This document shows positions 1-6,805 of a stretch of 19,142 bases of DNA, in pieces (within the stretch, counting starts at the first letter, position 1; each line of letters starts with the position of its first letter). The DNA is from Clostridiales bacterium (GTDB lineage Bacteria; Bacillota; Clostridia; Oscillospirales; Acutalibacteraceae): contig JAJBVC010000031.1 of NCBI GenBank assembly GCA_020860025.1, positions 1 through 19,142 on the forward strand. The letters run 5' to 3'. Position numbers and translations under genes: made by a program. The notes beneath the pieces are model-generated. The model was not told the origin of the DNA, made no database searches, and was given only the letters and a program-made list of their open reading frames with translations.

Positions 1-69
1 CTTATAATTTAATTCGTCAATATTTTATCAAAAAATTATCAAAATTAAATGAATAACTATTATCATTGC

Positions 70-108
70 AAAAAAATCCACTGATATATTTTACTTTATA
101 TCAGTGGA
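70..108 (-). terminator. Intrinsic terminator of the cysK-fliB-like operon
   Basis: A 12-bp perfect stem (77-88 with 97-108, arm TCCACTGATATA) with an 8-nt loop is followed on the minus strand by seven U residues (A tract at 70-76). It lies 26 bp past the stop of the FliB-like gene, so it ends the two-gene minus-strand operon. The remaining sequence at 1-69 is AT-rich and shows nothing else recognisable. Confidence 0.9.
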
Positions 109-133
109 AAAATAGATTTAATATAATAATGTT

Positions 134-1102
134 TCATTTTTGATTTTCGTGAAGTATATTTTTAATATTTTTGACACTTAGGCAATCCGCTGTTTTAAGA
201 AGTCGTTTATATCTGTCCATATTATACTGCGAATGTTCTGTTTCCTTACTCCAAAGGTGCATAGTCCAGCTGTCATTTCCAAAATATGTACATATCATAA
301 CACCGATAACAGCCATTTTTATTTTTGATAGAATATCATAGTCATAAACTGCTGTAAGAAAATATCTGAAAATAAAATAGCAGGCAATGTTTTCATTATA
401 TACATCGTTTGAAATATGCTTTATTTTTGCATTATTGACCTTGTTTAGATATTCGGGATTTATTAACTCAGGATTACGAAAAACATCAAAAAATTCTATT
501 TTTTCTCCGCCCTCGCAATAATCGTCTAAATTTTGCTGAAGCTCTTTGCCGTAATCGAGCAATTCAGACAAACGAACACAAATATCCTTTGACCTGTCAC
601 AAACGATTGAATACGCTTTTTCACGAGCTTTGACAAGATAAAAATATGTTTGCGCATCAATTTCATTAAGTTCGGGAGGCTCGTCAATAAACTGCTGTGT
701 AAATGTCATAGGCTCTTTAAGTTCAAACATCATATTGCTTGCCACAGGGCAGGAAAAGGAAAGTCCCATTTCCCTCGTTCCGCCGAATGTGTTAATAAAT
801 CTTGGGAAAGTTCTGCACGTATACGGAGTATGCTCGCCGCCGATTGCAATATGCATATCGCACAAATTATCGCTGTTCAAAAACGGACAGCGTTTTTTAT
901 CGGCAAGGTGAAATATGGTATTGCCAAATTCGTCCTTATCAAGAACAGAATCTATACGCTCTCTTATTTTCCCTGTAAGCGTTTTATAATAGTTTAAGGA
1001 TTCATCATCTGCGTCCACTTCCCAGCCTTGGCAGCAGGAATCGGGGCAATCTCCGGCTATACATTTAAAATTTTTATAAAATGACGGTGTTCTTAGTATC
1101 AT
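134..1102 (-). CDS. FliB-like (flagellin lysine-N-methylase family) cysteine-cluster protein
   Basis: A 322-residue cytoplasmic protein with an N-terminal cysteine cluster (C14, C19, C23, C24 in CIAGDCPDSCC) and a second group around residues 72-95 (RCPF...LCDMH...YTCRTFPR). This pattern is typical of proteins annotated as flagellin lysine-N-methylase (FliB) and of related YkgJ-type metal-binding domains; the clustered cysteines probably bind a metal or an Fe-S cluster. The rest is mostly helical with no clear motif. The start follows the cysK stop by 5 bp and has only a weak ribosome site, so translation is probably coupled to cysK. No flagellar gene is visible in the window, so a role in flagellin methylation is doubtful here. 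The family call is fairly sure; the substrate is unknown. Confidence 0.7.
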   Translation of the reverse strand: MILRTPSFYKNFKCIAGDCPDSCCQGWEVDADDESLNYYKTLTGKIRERIDSVLDKDEFGNTIFHLADKKRCPFLNSDNLCDMHIAIGGEHTPYTCRTFPRFINTFGGTREMGLSFSCPVASNMMFELKEPMTFTQQFIDEPPELNEIDAQTYFYLVKAREKAYSIVCDRSKDICVRLSELLDYGKELQQNLDDYCEGGEKIEFFDVFRNPELINPEYLNKVNNAKIKHISNDVYNENIACYFIFRYFLTAVYDYDILSKIKMAVIGVMICTYFGNDSWTMHLWSKETEHSQYNMDRYKRLLKTADCLSVKNIKNILHENQK

Positions 1103-1107
1103 GGCTT

Positions 1108-2040
1108 TTAATCATTCTCAAACAGCGGGGTTGAAAAATAACGCTCCGCAGTGTCGGGTAATACTGTAACGACTGTTTTTCCTTTGCCGAGCTTTTTGGC
1201 AAGTTTCTTTGCGGCGGCAACATTTGTACCGCTGCTTATTCCACACATAATTCCTTCTAACCTTGCCAAATCCTTTGAAGTCTGAATAGCTTCTTCGTCT
1301 GTGATTATACATATATCTTCATAAATCTTCTGATTAAGAATATCGGGAATAACACCGTCTCCTATACCCATTTGATTATGAGTACCGACGGTACCGCCTG
1401 CAAGAATAGCTGCGTTTTCAGGTTCAACCGCCCAAATTGTTATGTTAGGATTCTGCGCTTTAAGCACTTCACCTATACCTGTTATTGTTCCACCTGTGCC
1501 TATTCCGGAGCAAAAGCCGTCAATAGAACCTGCAACCTGTTCCATAATTTCAAGACCTGTATGATGTCGGTGTACCATTGGGTTTGCGGGATTTTCAAAC
1601 TGCTGTGGAATATATACATTAGGATTTTCATCACGCATACGAATAGCTGTATTAAGACATTCTTCAATACAGTCGCCAATATTGCCTGCGTCATGAATTA
1701 AAATTACTTTTGCACCGTAATGTTCAACAAGCATTCTGCGTTCATGGCTTACAGAATCGGGCATAATTATAATTGTCTTGTAGCCCCTAACGGCACCAAC
1801 AAGAGCAAGACCGATACCTTGGTTTCCGCTTGTAGGTTCTACAATTATTGTATTATCGTTTATTAAGCCCTTTGCTTCCGCATCGCAAATCATATTGTAA
1901 GCGGTTCTTGTTTTTATAGAACCGCCGACATTAAGTCCCTCAAATTTAACGAGTATTTGAGCAGAGTCCTCATCTACCATTTTTTGCAGTCGAATCATAG
2001 GTGTATGACCGATTGCTTCAAGTACGTTGTTATAAATCAT
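1108..2040 (-). CDS. cysK: Cysteine synthase family PLP enzyme (O-acetylserine sulfhydrylase)
   Basis: A 310-residue fold-type II PLP enzyme expected to make L-cysteine from O-acetylserine and sulfide in the cytoplasm. The PLP lysine is K43 in GGSIKTR, the substrate loop is PTSGNQGIG (residues 69-77), and the phosphate-binding glycine loop is GIGTGGTITGIGE. Length matches CysK. Two positions differ from the usual family text: the loop reads SGNQG where CysK normally has SGNTG, and the lysine motif is SIKTR rather than SVKDR. The protein may therefore form a subgroup, and another beta-replacement activity (a different nucleophile or acyl-serine donor) is possible. It is first in a two-gene unit with the FliB-like gene and starts with ATG behind a GAAAGG ribosome site. 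Confidence 0.85.
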   Translation of the reverse strand: MIYNNVLEAIGHTPMIRLQKMVDEDSAQILVKFEGLNVGGSIKTRTAYNMICDAEAKGLINDNTIIVEPTSGNQGIGLALVGAVRGYKTIIIMPDSVSHERRMLVEHYGAKVILIHDAGNIGDCIEECLNTAIRMRDENPNVYIPQQFENPANPMVHRHHTGLEIMEQVAGSIDGFCSGIGTGGTITGIGEVLKAQNPNITIWAVEPENAAILAGGTVGTHNQMGIGDGVIPDILNQKIYEDICIITDEEAIQTSKDLARLEGIMCGISSGTNVAAAKKLAKKLGKGKTVVTVLPDTAERYFSTPLFEND

Positions 2041-2117
2041 TTTTATAGCCTTTCATGCTGTGAATTTTATAGTTTAAACAGTGAACTTTCACCGTTACCT
2101 TTGAATTTATATTAACT

Positions 2118-2145
2118 ATTTTAACACATAATACTAAAAAGGCAA
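2118..2145 (-). promoter_or_regulatory. Likely promoter of cysK
   Basis: On the minus strand TTGCCT (2145-2140) lies 16 bp from TAAAAT (2123-2118), giving a start near 2111 and a leader of about 70 nt. Within that leader a short inverted repeat, GTGAA-N2-TTCAC (2081-2092), could be an operator. Assigned by consensus only. Confidence 0.5.
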
Positions 2146-2177
2146 TATAATTTTTTCTGTCTCACTAACTAATTAAA

Positions 2178-2230
2178 TCAACTAATGTTGATATTTAGTT
2201 GAAAAAAACTTGAATAATTTGTTACATAAT
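2178..2230 (+). promoter_or_regulatory. Promoter/operator A of the radical SAM gene: 11-bp phased TCAAC/GTTGA half-sites
   Basis: A central inverted repeat TCAAC-N4-GTTGA occupies 2178-2191. A further GTTGA begins at 2198 and a near match CTTGA at 2209, each exactly 11 bp after the previous half-site. By alignment with the two other copies in this window, the central GTTGA overlaps a -35-like TTGATA and the last half-site merges with a -10-like GAATAAT. An alternative -10 is CATAAT at 2225-2230. Read directly from sequence; the bound protein is not known. Confidence 0.65.
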
Positions 2231-2271
2231 AAAATGTGAAGTTGAAATCGTTAATAAAAGGAGAAAATTCT

Positions 2272-3678
2272 ATGGCATTCAGTGATTTTAAAAACAGCGT
2301 TACCCGTTCTGTAGTTTCAAAGGCAATAGACGGAGTCCTTACATATGTCGGCAAAGAACGGCAAAATGCACTTTTAAAAATAGTTGACCTTGCCGAAAAA
2401 GTTATGAGCGACAAATTCAAACCCGAAACATTTGATTCGGTAAGAAAGCTTATTAACGACCCTGATTCTAAATGGATGAATTATCTTTATACGCTCATAG
2501 ATGAAATAGATCCCAACGTGTTTAAAACTCATGTTTTGAATATAGGCTACCAATCAGCTTTTTACGGCTATTCAAAAACAGTGGAATTTCACAAAAAGAA
2601 CGGTTTTAACATTCCTTGGATTATTCTTTTGGATCCGACATCGGCTTGCAATATGCACTGTAAAGGTTGCTGGTCAGCTGAATATGGCCCAAAATTATCA
2701 TTAAGCTACGATGAACTTGACGATATAATCACTCAAGGCGAAGAACTCGGAATATATTTATATCTAATGACCGGCGGTGAACCGCTTGTAAGAAAAGACG
2801 ATATAGTAAAGCTTGCTCAAAAGCATAAAAAATGTATGTTTTATGCTTTTACAAATGGAACGCTCGTTGATGAAAAATTCTGTGAGGATATGCGACGCTT
2901 AGGAAATATATCCCTCGGAATATCCGTTGAAGGATTTGAAAAGGAAAATGACTCACGCCGAGGAAACGGACATTTTGCAAAAGCCGTTGAGGCTATGGAC
3001 TTACTAAAAAAACACGGTCTGTTTTTCGGAACTTCAATATGCTATACATCAAAAAATTATAAAACCGTTACAAGTGATGAGTTTTTAGATTTCTTAGTTG
3101 AAAAGGGTGTAAGATACAGTTGGTATTTTCATTATATGCCTGTCGGAAATAATGCCTCGACAGATTTACTTCCGACTCCCGAGCAAAGAGAATATGTACT
3201 TCACCGTCTCAGAGAAGTAAGAGCGATGGAAGGCGGTAAACCAATATTTACTCTTGATTTTCAAAATGATGGGGAAGCGGTCAAAGGCTGCGTTGCCGGC
3301 GGTAAATATTATTGCCATATTAATCCAAACGGCGATGTTGAGCCTTGTGTATTTATTCATTATTCCAATGCTAATATTCGGGAAAAAACACTTCTTGAAT
3401 GTCTCAGCCAGCCGCTCTTCCGTGAATATCAAAAAGCACAGCCGTTTAATGATAATATGCTTCAGCCGTGCCCGATGCTTGAAAATCCCGAATGTATAAG
3501 AGAACTTGTTGAAAAAACGGGAGCAAAAAGCACGGATTTGCAAAGTCCCGAAGATGTTCATGACCTGTGTGCAAAATGCGCAAAGTATGCAAACGATTGG
3601 GCGCCAAAAGCTGATGAAATTTGGAATAATCCCGATAATCACATGGGTAAGAAAAAATCAAACAGAAATATTATTTAG
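2272..3678 (+). CDS. Radical SAM protein with C-terminal SPASM-like domain, substrate unknown
   Basis: A 468-residue cytoplasmic radical SAM enzyme. Residues 1-110 form a mostly helical N-terminal extension. The [4Fe-4S]-SAM motif is C126, C130 and C133 (CNMHCKGC), followed by the glycine-rich MTGGEPL motif of SAM-binding enzymes. The C-terminal third has many cysteines (GCVAGG, YYCHINPNG, EPCVF, QPCPMLENPEC, LCAKCAKY), the pattern of a SPASM domain holding auxiliary Fe-S clusters. The ATG at 2272 is chosen because AAAAGGAG ends 8 nt before it; an in-frame GTG at 2236 has no ribosome site. No precursor peptide gene is seen nearby, so a RiPP role has no support here. The gene is monocistronic, controlled by operator A and ended by a strong terminator. 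The reaction is unknown. Confidence 0.85.
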   Translation: MAFSDFKNSVTRSVVSKAIDGVLTYVGKERQNALLKIVDLAEKVMSDKFKPETFDSVRKLINDPDSKWMNYLYTLIDEIDPNVFKTHVLNIGYQSAFYGYSKTVEFHKKNGFNIPWIILLDPTSACNMHCKGCWSAEYGPKLSLSYDELDDIITQGEELGIYLYLMTGGEPLVRKDDIVKLAQKHKKCMFYAFTNGTLVDEKFCEDMRRLGNISLGISVEGFEKENDSRRGNGHFAKAVEAMDLLKKHGLFFGTSICYTSKNYKTVTSDEFLDFLVEKGVRYSWYFHYMPVGNNASTDLLPTPEQREYVLHRLREVRAMEGGKPIFTLDFQNDGEAVKGCVAGGKYYCHINPNGDVEPCVFIHYSNANIREKTLLECLSQPLFREYQKAQPFNDNMLQPCPMLENPECIRELVEKTGAKSTDLQSPEDVHDLCAKCAKYANDWAPKADEIWNNPDNHMGKKKSNRNII

Positions 3679-3702
3679 AGTGTATTGGATAAATAGTTTT
3701 AA

Positions 3703-3735
3703 GGCGTTCGCAGATTTATGATGCGAACGCCTTTT
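3703..3735 (+). terminator. Intrinsic terminator of the radical SAM gene
   Basis: A 10-bp perfect stem GGCGTTCGCA / TGCGAACGCC (3703-3712 with 3722-3731) with a 9-nt loop, followed by TTTT. It sits between two convergent genes. The minus-strand side lacks a good U tract, so it mainly serves the plus strand. Confidence 0.85.
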
Positions 3736-3768
3736 CGTATGATTCTATATAATAAACCTCAATACGTA

Positions 3769-4352
3769 TTAAATAAAACTTGAAATGAATATCTCAAGTC
3801 CTATTAAAATCAAAATAATTCCGCCTAATATACCGGCTTTTCCCGCAAGCTTCGTTCCCGCTTTTTTGCCTATAGCAAGACCGGCAAGGCATATAAAGAA
3901 AGTTACAATGCCGATAATTAAACCCGAAAGAGCGCTTCTGCCAAACTGTAATCTGAAATCGCAAAGCCGACTGAAAGTGCGTCTATTGATGTTGCAATGC
4001 CTTGAACCAATAAAGCGCCGATTCCGACTGCAGGCTTTTCGTCAATATTACCCTTGTTTTTTATTCCTTCATATAGCATTTTACCGCCGATAAATCCAAG
4101 AAGTATAAGTGCAATCCACGGAATAAATTTTTCAAACGCTGTAAAATATTGTACTACAGTCGATACGCAAATCCAGCCAATCATCGGCATGGCAAATTGA
4201 AAAACGGCAAATATTCCGGCTATTCCCGACATTTTTTTACCGCTCATTTTTAGCTCGTTCAAACCGTTTGCAAGTGAAACAGAAAAAGCGTCCATAGCAA
4301 GTCCTACACCAAGCATAACGCTGTTAAAAAAGAAAGTAAAAGTCAGATTCAT
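3769..4352 (-). pseudogene. mntP: mntP, manganese efflux pump, interrupted by a one-base frameshift
   Basis: MntP exports Mn2+ across the membrane through six helices. The first 144 codons (4352 to 3918) give a normal MntP start with the two repeat motifs GLAMDAFSVS and GIATSIDALSVG, which hold conserved aspartates. The frame then stops at 3918-3920. The missing end is present in another frame: from about 3935 it reads ALSGLIIGIVTFF, continues through another glycine-rich helix, and stops at 3769-3771. The whole span is 584 nt, one short of 195 codons, and E. coli MntP is about 188 residues. A single missing base near 3930-3937 explains everything. This could be a real mutation, a sequencing error or, less likely, programmed frameshifting, as no classic slippery run is obvious. 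The gene lies behind a yybP-ykoY riboswitch and has an AGGAG ribosome site. Confidence 0.85.
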
Positions 4353-4368
4353 TATAATTTCTCCTAAA

Positions 4369-4389
4369 AAAGCAACTGTTTTTTGCTTT
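4369..4389 (-). promoter_or_regulatory. Small hairpin just before the mntP ribosome site
   Basis: On the minus strand AAAGCAA (4389-4383) can pair with TTGCTTT (4375-4369) around a 7-nt loop, followed by more U residues and at once by AGGAG. It could act as a weak second terminator or affect access to the ribosome site. Short and AT-rich, so uncertain. Confidence 0.35.
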
Positions 4390-4417
4390 ATGAATTGTAA
4401 TGAAAGCTATAGAAAAT

Positions 4418-4452
4418 AAAAAACCGTCGGGTATACCCAACCATACCCGACG
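4418..4452 (-). terminator. Riboswitch-controlled terminator upstream of mntP
   Basis: A 10-bp perfect stem, CGTCGGGTAT / ATACCCGACG (4452-4443 with 4434-4425 on the minus strand), has an 8-nt loop and is followed by G and a U tract. It lies about 30 nt past the yybP-ykoY aptamer and 66 nt before the mntP start, so it is the likely expression platform. Between aptamer and terminator a second stem (GACTCACGTATA with TATACGTGGAGTC, one bulged G, within 4457-4494) uses the 3' side of aptamer helix P1 and is a natural alternative to the Mn2+-bound fold. Confidence 0.85.
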
Positions 4453-4484
4453 TCAAAAGACTCCACGTATAGCTTCCAAGTTAT

Positions 4485-4583
4485 ACGTGAGTCTCGCAAA
4501 TTAAAACAAGCCAGACCTAAAACGGTCAGTATGTTGACTTGCTACGCTTTATTTGTAGCGCTTGCTACTCCCTCACTTAAAAG
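4485..4583 (-). promoter_or_regulatory. yybP-ykoY (Mn2+) riboswitch
   Basis: The minus-strand RNA carries the hallmarks of the manganese-sensing yybP-ykoY family in order: GGGAGTAGC just after the 5' side of P1 (GTGAG), the GTCAACATACTGACC segment, GGTCTGGC, and the 3' conserved GCGAGACTCAC whose CTCAC pairs with GTGAG. It precedes mntP, a usual target. Members of this family bind Mn2+ and turn on exporters when it is abundant. The call rests on recognised conserved bases; a covariance search was not run. Confidence 0.9.
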
Positions 4584-4597
4584 CATCTTAACCGACA

Positions 4598-4638
4598 ATA
4601 TTAAACTGAAAATCAACTAAACTTCAACTTTTGTTGAA
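4598..4638 (-). promoter_or_regulatory. Promoter/operator B of the riboswitch-mntP transcript: phased TCAAC/GTTGA half-sites
   Basis: A perfect 16-bp inverted repeat, TTCAAC-N4-GTTGAA, lies at 4623-4638, with another TCAAC at 4613-4617, exactly 11 bp from the one at 4624. Read on the minus strand, the central GTTGA overlaps a -35-like TTGAAG (4627-4622). The third position in the series is GTTTA, merging with a -10-like TAATAT (4603-4598) after an 18-bp spacer. Transcription would start near 4591, just upstream of the aptamer. The motif matches sites A and C. Confidence 0.65.
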
Positions 4639-4668
4639 ACTTGTATAAACATATAAAAATGAAATGTA

Positions 4669-5352
4669 TTATTGTCTGAAATTGATTGTCCAGTAGGCAG
4701 GTGCTGTTTTAAATACCATTATGCTTACAGTCATAATCAGGTAGTCCGCAACTATTAAGGCGCCTGCTATATAATCTATTTTCAGTAAAATATCATATGG
4801 GATTTTTTGAATTTTTTTCATAAGCGGAGTAAAGAAATACTCCATTAAAATCATTACGCCGAGCGACATTGCCGTGCAGGTCGGAACGCTTGTATACTGC
4901 GTTACGTGAAGCGGTATACCGCTGTAGTTCCAAAGCTGAATGCCCGAAATTTTTTCAAATAAAAAGCCTACGACTATTTCGCCGAAGAATACAAAGAAAA
5001 AGACTGTGCAAAAATAATATATTTGTGAAAGTGTTTGGCTCTTTTTGTCGTCTTTGTTTATAATTCTAATATTAAAAAATCTTGCTTTTTTCGGTGTCCC
5101 GAGAGCAAGATACAGCGCCCACATCGCAATTGAATAACAAAAAAGAAACGGCAAAAGTTGGTTTCGTGAATCAAGTATTCCTTTAGATATAAGACGAAAA
5201 AGATTTTCCACCCAATAACCGATGTGTGCAAATACAAGACTTGCAAGCCAAAGGTGACTTATGTCATAATCGTACATTTTTATTATTTTTCGGGAATTTA
5301 CTTCTTCCTTAGTAAATATGGGCGTTTTATGTGAAGATTTTGCCTTTTCCAT
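4669..5352 (-). CDS. Multi-pass membrane protein, probable CmpB-type putative ABC transporter permease
   Basis: A 227-residue membrane protein with about five or six hydrophobic segments (roughly residues 38-55, 70-85, 110-130, 155-175 and 193-213). The layout and the segment LWNYSGIPLHV resemble the small family called putative ABC transporter permease (ABC_trans_CmpB) common in Firmicutes, whose function is not established. There is no ATPase gene beside it. The ATG at 5352 is preferred because GGAG lies 6 nt upstream; the longer reading would use a TTG. It is 78 bp downstream of the DUF308-like gene on the same strand with no terminator between them, so the two are probably co-transcribed. 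No clear terminator follows it before operator B. Confidence 0.55.
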   Translation of the reverse strand: MEKAKSSHKTPIFTKEEVNSRKIIKMYDYDISHLWLASLVFAHIGYWVENLFRLISKGILDSRNQLLPFLFCYSIAMWALYLALGTPKKARFFNIRIINKDDKKSQTLSQIYYFCTVFFFVFFGEIVVGFLFEKISGIQLWNYSGIPLHVTQYTSVPTCTAMSLGVMILMEYFFTPLMKKIQKIPYDILLKIDYIAGALIVADYLIMTVSIMVFKTAPAYWTINFRQ

Positions 5353-5430
5353 AATGTTCTCCAATTTTTTATAACATTAAATTAAATAAAATGATGATTT
5401 ATTGTTTTTCACAAAAACAGTGGTAAATAA

Positions 5431-5901
5431 TTACTTCTCTTTTTTAGAATGTGCAATCAACAATCCGTTAATCATTAAAAATAATCCCGATATAAGAAAT
5501 ATCCATTCTCTAAGTATCCATTCGGAAGCAATCAGCATTGCCCCAACTACAATAGTAACTGCCGACGATATGATTGAATAGCTGTCATTAAAACTAATAC
5601 TTTCGATGAGTTCAATAACGCCTTTTAAAGCAAAAATTATTCCGAGTATAAGCAAAACGGTACTTACAAAAAGCCAACCGCCTAAAATTAAAACAACGCC
5701 TATAATTGTTGTAATCACACCGCTTACAGTTGACTTATTTATAATTTTAATAATCCCGATAACAACCATTACTGCACCGATAATTGTCACAGCCCAGTTG
5801 ATAATCTTGTCATTTGATATAAAAAGAATGAATCCTGTTACAATGTACAAAATCGCAGTAAGGCGAGAATTATTGTCTTTTGATGAAAATCCTTCCGGCA
5901 C
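5431..5901 (-). CDS. DUF308/HdeD-like small membrane protein
   Basis: A 156-residue, very hydrophobic protein with about six membrane helices arranged as three pairs, each rich in Gly, Ile and Val (for example IIGAVMVVIGIIKII and IIGVVLILGGWLF). This repeat of short glycine-containing hairpins is typical of the HdeD/DUF308 family, linked to acid resistance in E. coli but otherwise poorly defined. It ends with a basic tail, HSKKEK. The GTG at 5901 is chosen as start because AAAGGAG lies 8 nt before it; the GTG at 5910 overlaps that ribosome site. It is divergent from the two-component genes, and the intergenic region carries operator array C. Confidence 0.7.
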   Translation of the reverse strand: MPEGFSSKDNNSRLTAILYIVTGFILFISNDKIINWAVTIIGAVMVVIGIIKIINKSTVSGVITTIIGVVLILGGWLFVSTVLLILGIIFALKGVIELIESISFNDSYSIISSAVTIVVGAMLIASEWILREWIFLISGLFLMINGLLIAHSKKEK

Positions 5902-5948
5902 TAAAAACACTCCTTTGCTTTTTACGCCGATATTTTAACTGATTCTTT

Positions 5949-6010
5949 TCAACTTTCACTCAACTGAAAATCAACGATTGTTGAACTTGGGTTGAAAAAA
6001 GGTTTATAAT
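5949..6010. promoter_or_regulatory. Operator C: five phased TCAAC/GTTGA half-sites between the DUF308 gene and the two-component operon
   Basis: TCAAC begins at 5949, 5960 and 5971, and GTTGA at 5980 and 5991. All same-direction neighbours are exactly 11 bp apart and the two directions meet in TCAAC-N4-GTTGA. On the plus strand TTGAAC (5981-5986), 18 bp, then TATAAT (6005-6010) form a good promoter that overlaps the right half. On the minus strand the left half faces the DUF308-like gene, with TAAAAT at 5937-5932 as a possible -10. Spacing of one helical turn places every half-site on the same face of the DNA, as in OmpR/PhoB-type operators. Binding by the adjacent response regulator is inference. 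Confidence 0.7.
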
Positions 6011-6062
6011 ATTTTTATAGCCTTAATATGATATTTTGCATTCATATAAAAATTAATGTCGT

Positions 6063-6091
6063 TTGACAATATGCGGTAGCACAAATATAAT
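6063..6091 (+). promoter_or_regulatory. Consensus sigma-70/SigA promoter of the two-component operon
   Basis: TTGACA (6063-6068), 17 bp, TATAAT (6086-6091): a perfect consensus, giving a start near 6098 and a leader of about 36 nt before the response regulator ATG. It lies about 80 bp downstream of the promoter inside operator C, so the operon may have one constitutive and one regulated start. Confidence 0.85.
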
Positions 6092-6133
6092 ATAAATAAT
6101 AGAGTGTACTGCGAAACGGAAAGGATAAAACAT

Positions 6134-6805
6134 ATGTTTAAAATACTGATTGTTGAGGATGATATGGAGCTTCGCCATTTATTTGCTCACGTCTTTATAA
6201 AAAACGGTTATACGGTAAAGGAAGTCTCAAACGGTAAGGAAGCCCTCGACGCTATGGAAAGCGATTTTTTTGATATTATGGTTTCAGATATAATGATGCC
6301 TGTGATGGATGGATATGAGCTTGTCCGTTCGCTTCGTGAATCTGGCAACAATATTCCTATTCTTATGATTACAGCAAAAGAAGCGTTTGACGATATGCGC
6401 CTTGGATTTCTTTCGGGCACGGATGATTATATGATAAAGCCGGTAAATGTTAACGAAATGGTACTGCGTGTTCAGGCGCTTTTACGCCGTGCGCAAATGA
6501 TAAATGAACGAAAACAGACTATAGGCAATACCGTTTTGGAATATGACACTTTTACCGTAACAACAAATGATAAAGCAACCGTTTTGCCTCAAAAAGAATT
6601 TTTGTTGCTTTATAAAATGGTTTCATATCCCGGAAGAATTTTTACAAGACAGCAGCTTATGGATGATGTTTGGGGATATTCCTCGTATAGTGAATCTCAT
6701 ACCGTTGATGTTCATATAGGCAGACTGCGAGAGCGTTTTCGTGATAACAAAGATTTTAAAATTGTTACTATGCGTGGAGTAGGCTATAAGGTGGTAAAGC
6801 TATGA
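6134..6805 (+). CDS. OmpR/PhoB-family response regulator
   Basis: A 223-residue DNA-binding response regulator. The receiver domain (residues 1-115) has the acidic pair E8-D9-D10, phospho-acceptor D52 (SDIMMP), T80 and K102 (MIKP). A linker leads to a winged-helix effector domain (about 130-222) with the usual ending GVGYKVVKL. ATG 6134 is chosen because GGAAAGGA precedes it by 8 nt; the in-frame GTG at 6104 has no ribosome site. The kinase gene overlaps its stop by 4 bp. Proteins of this family bind direct repeats with an 11-bp period, matching the half-site spacing found just upstream and at two other promoters in the window. The signal is unknown. Confidence 0.95.
   Translation: MFKILIVEDDMELRHLFAHVFIKNGYTVKEVSNGKEALDAMESDFFDIMVSDIMMPVMDGYELVRSLRESGNNIPILMITAKEAFDDMRLGFLSGTDDYMIKPVNVNEMVLRVQALLRRAQMINERKQTIGNTVLEYDTFTVTTNDKATVLPQKEFLLLYKMVSYPGRIFTRQQLMDDVWGYSSYSESHTVDVHIGRLRERFRDNKDFKIVTMRGVGYKVVKL

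Noticed and set aside
2178..2191. LexA (SOS) box
   Set aside because: Spacing is similar (two half-sites with 4 bp between), but the half-site is TCAAC, not CGAAC as in the Gram-positive LexA box, and the genes are not DNA-repair genes.
3918..3940. Programmed ribosomal frameshift in mntP
   Set aside because: No clear slippery heptamer is seen at the shift point, and MntP is not known to need one. A deletion or sequencing error is simpler, though not excluded.
3785..4093. 102-codon plus-strand frame
   Set aside because: It is antisense to mntP, and the opposite strand has clear family motifs.
5949..5995. Short regularly spaced repeats as a CRISPR-like array
   Set aside because: Units are only 5 bp with an 11-bp period and reverse direction at the centre, which fits a DNA-binding site, not CRISPR.
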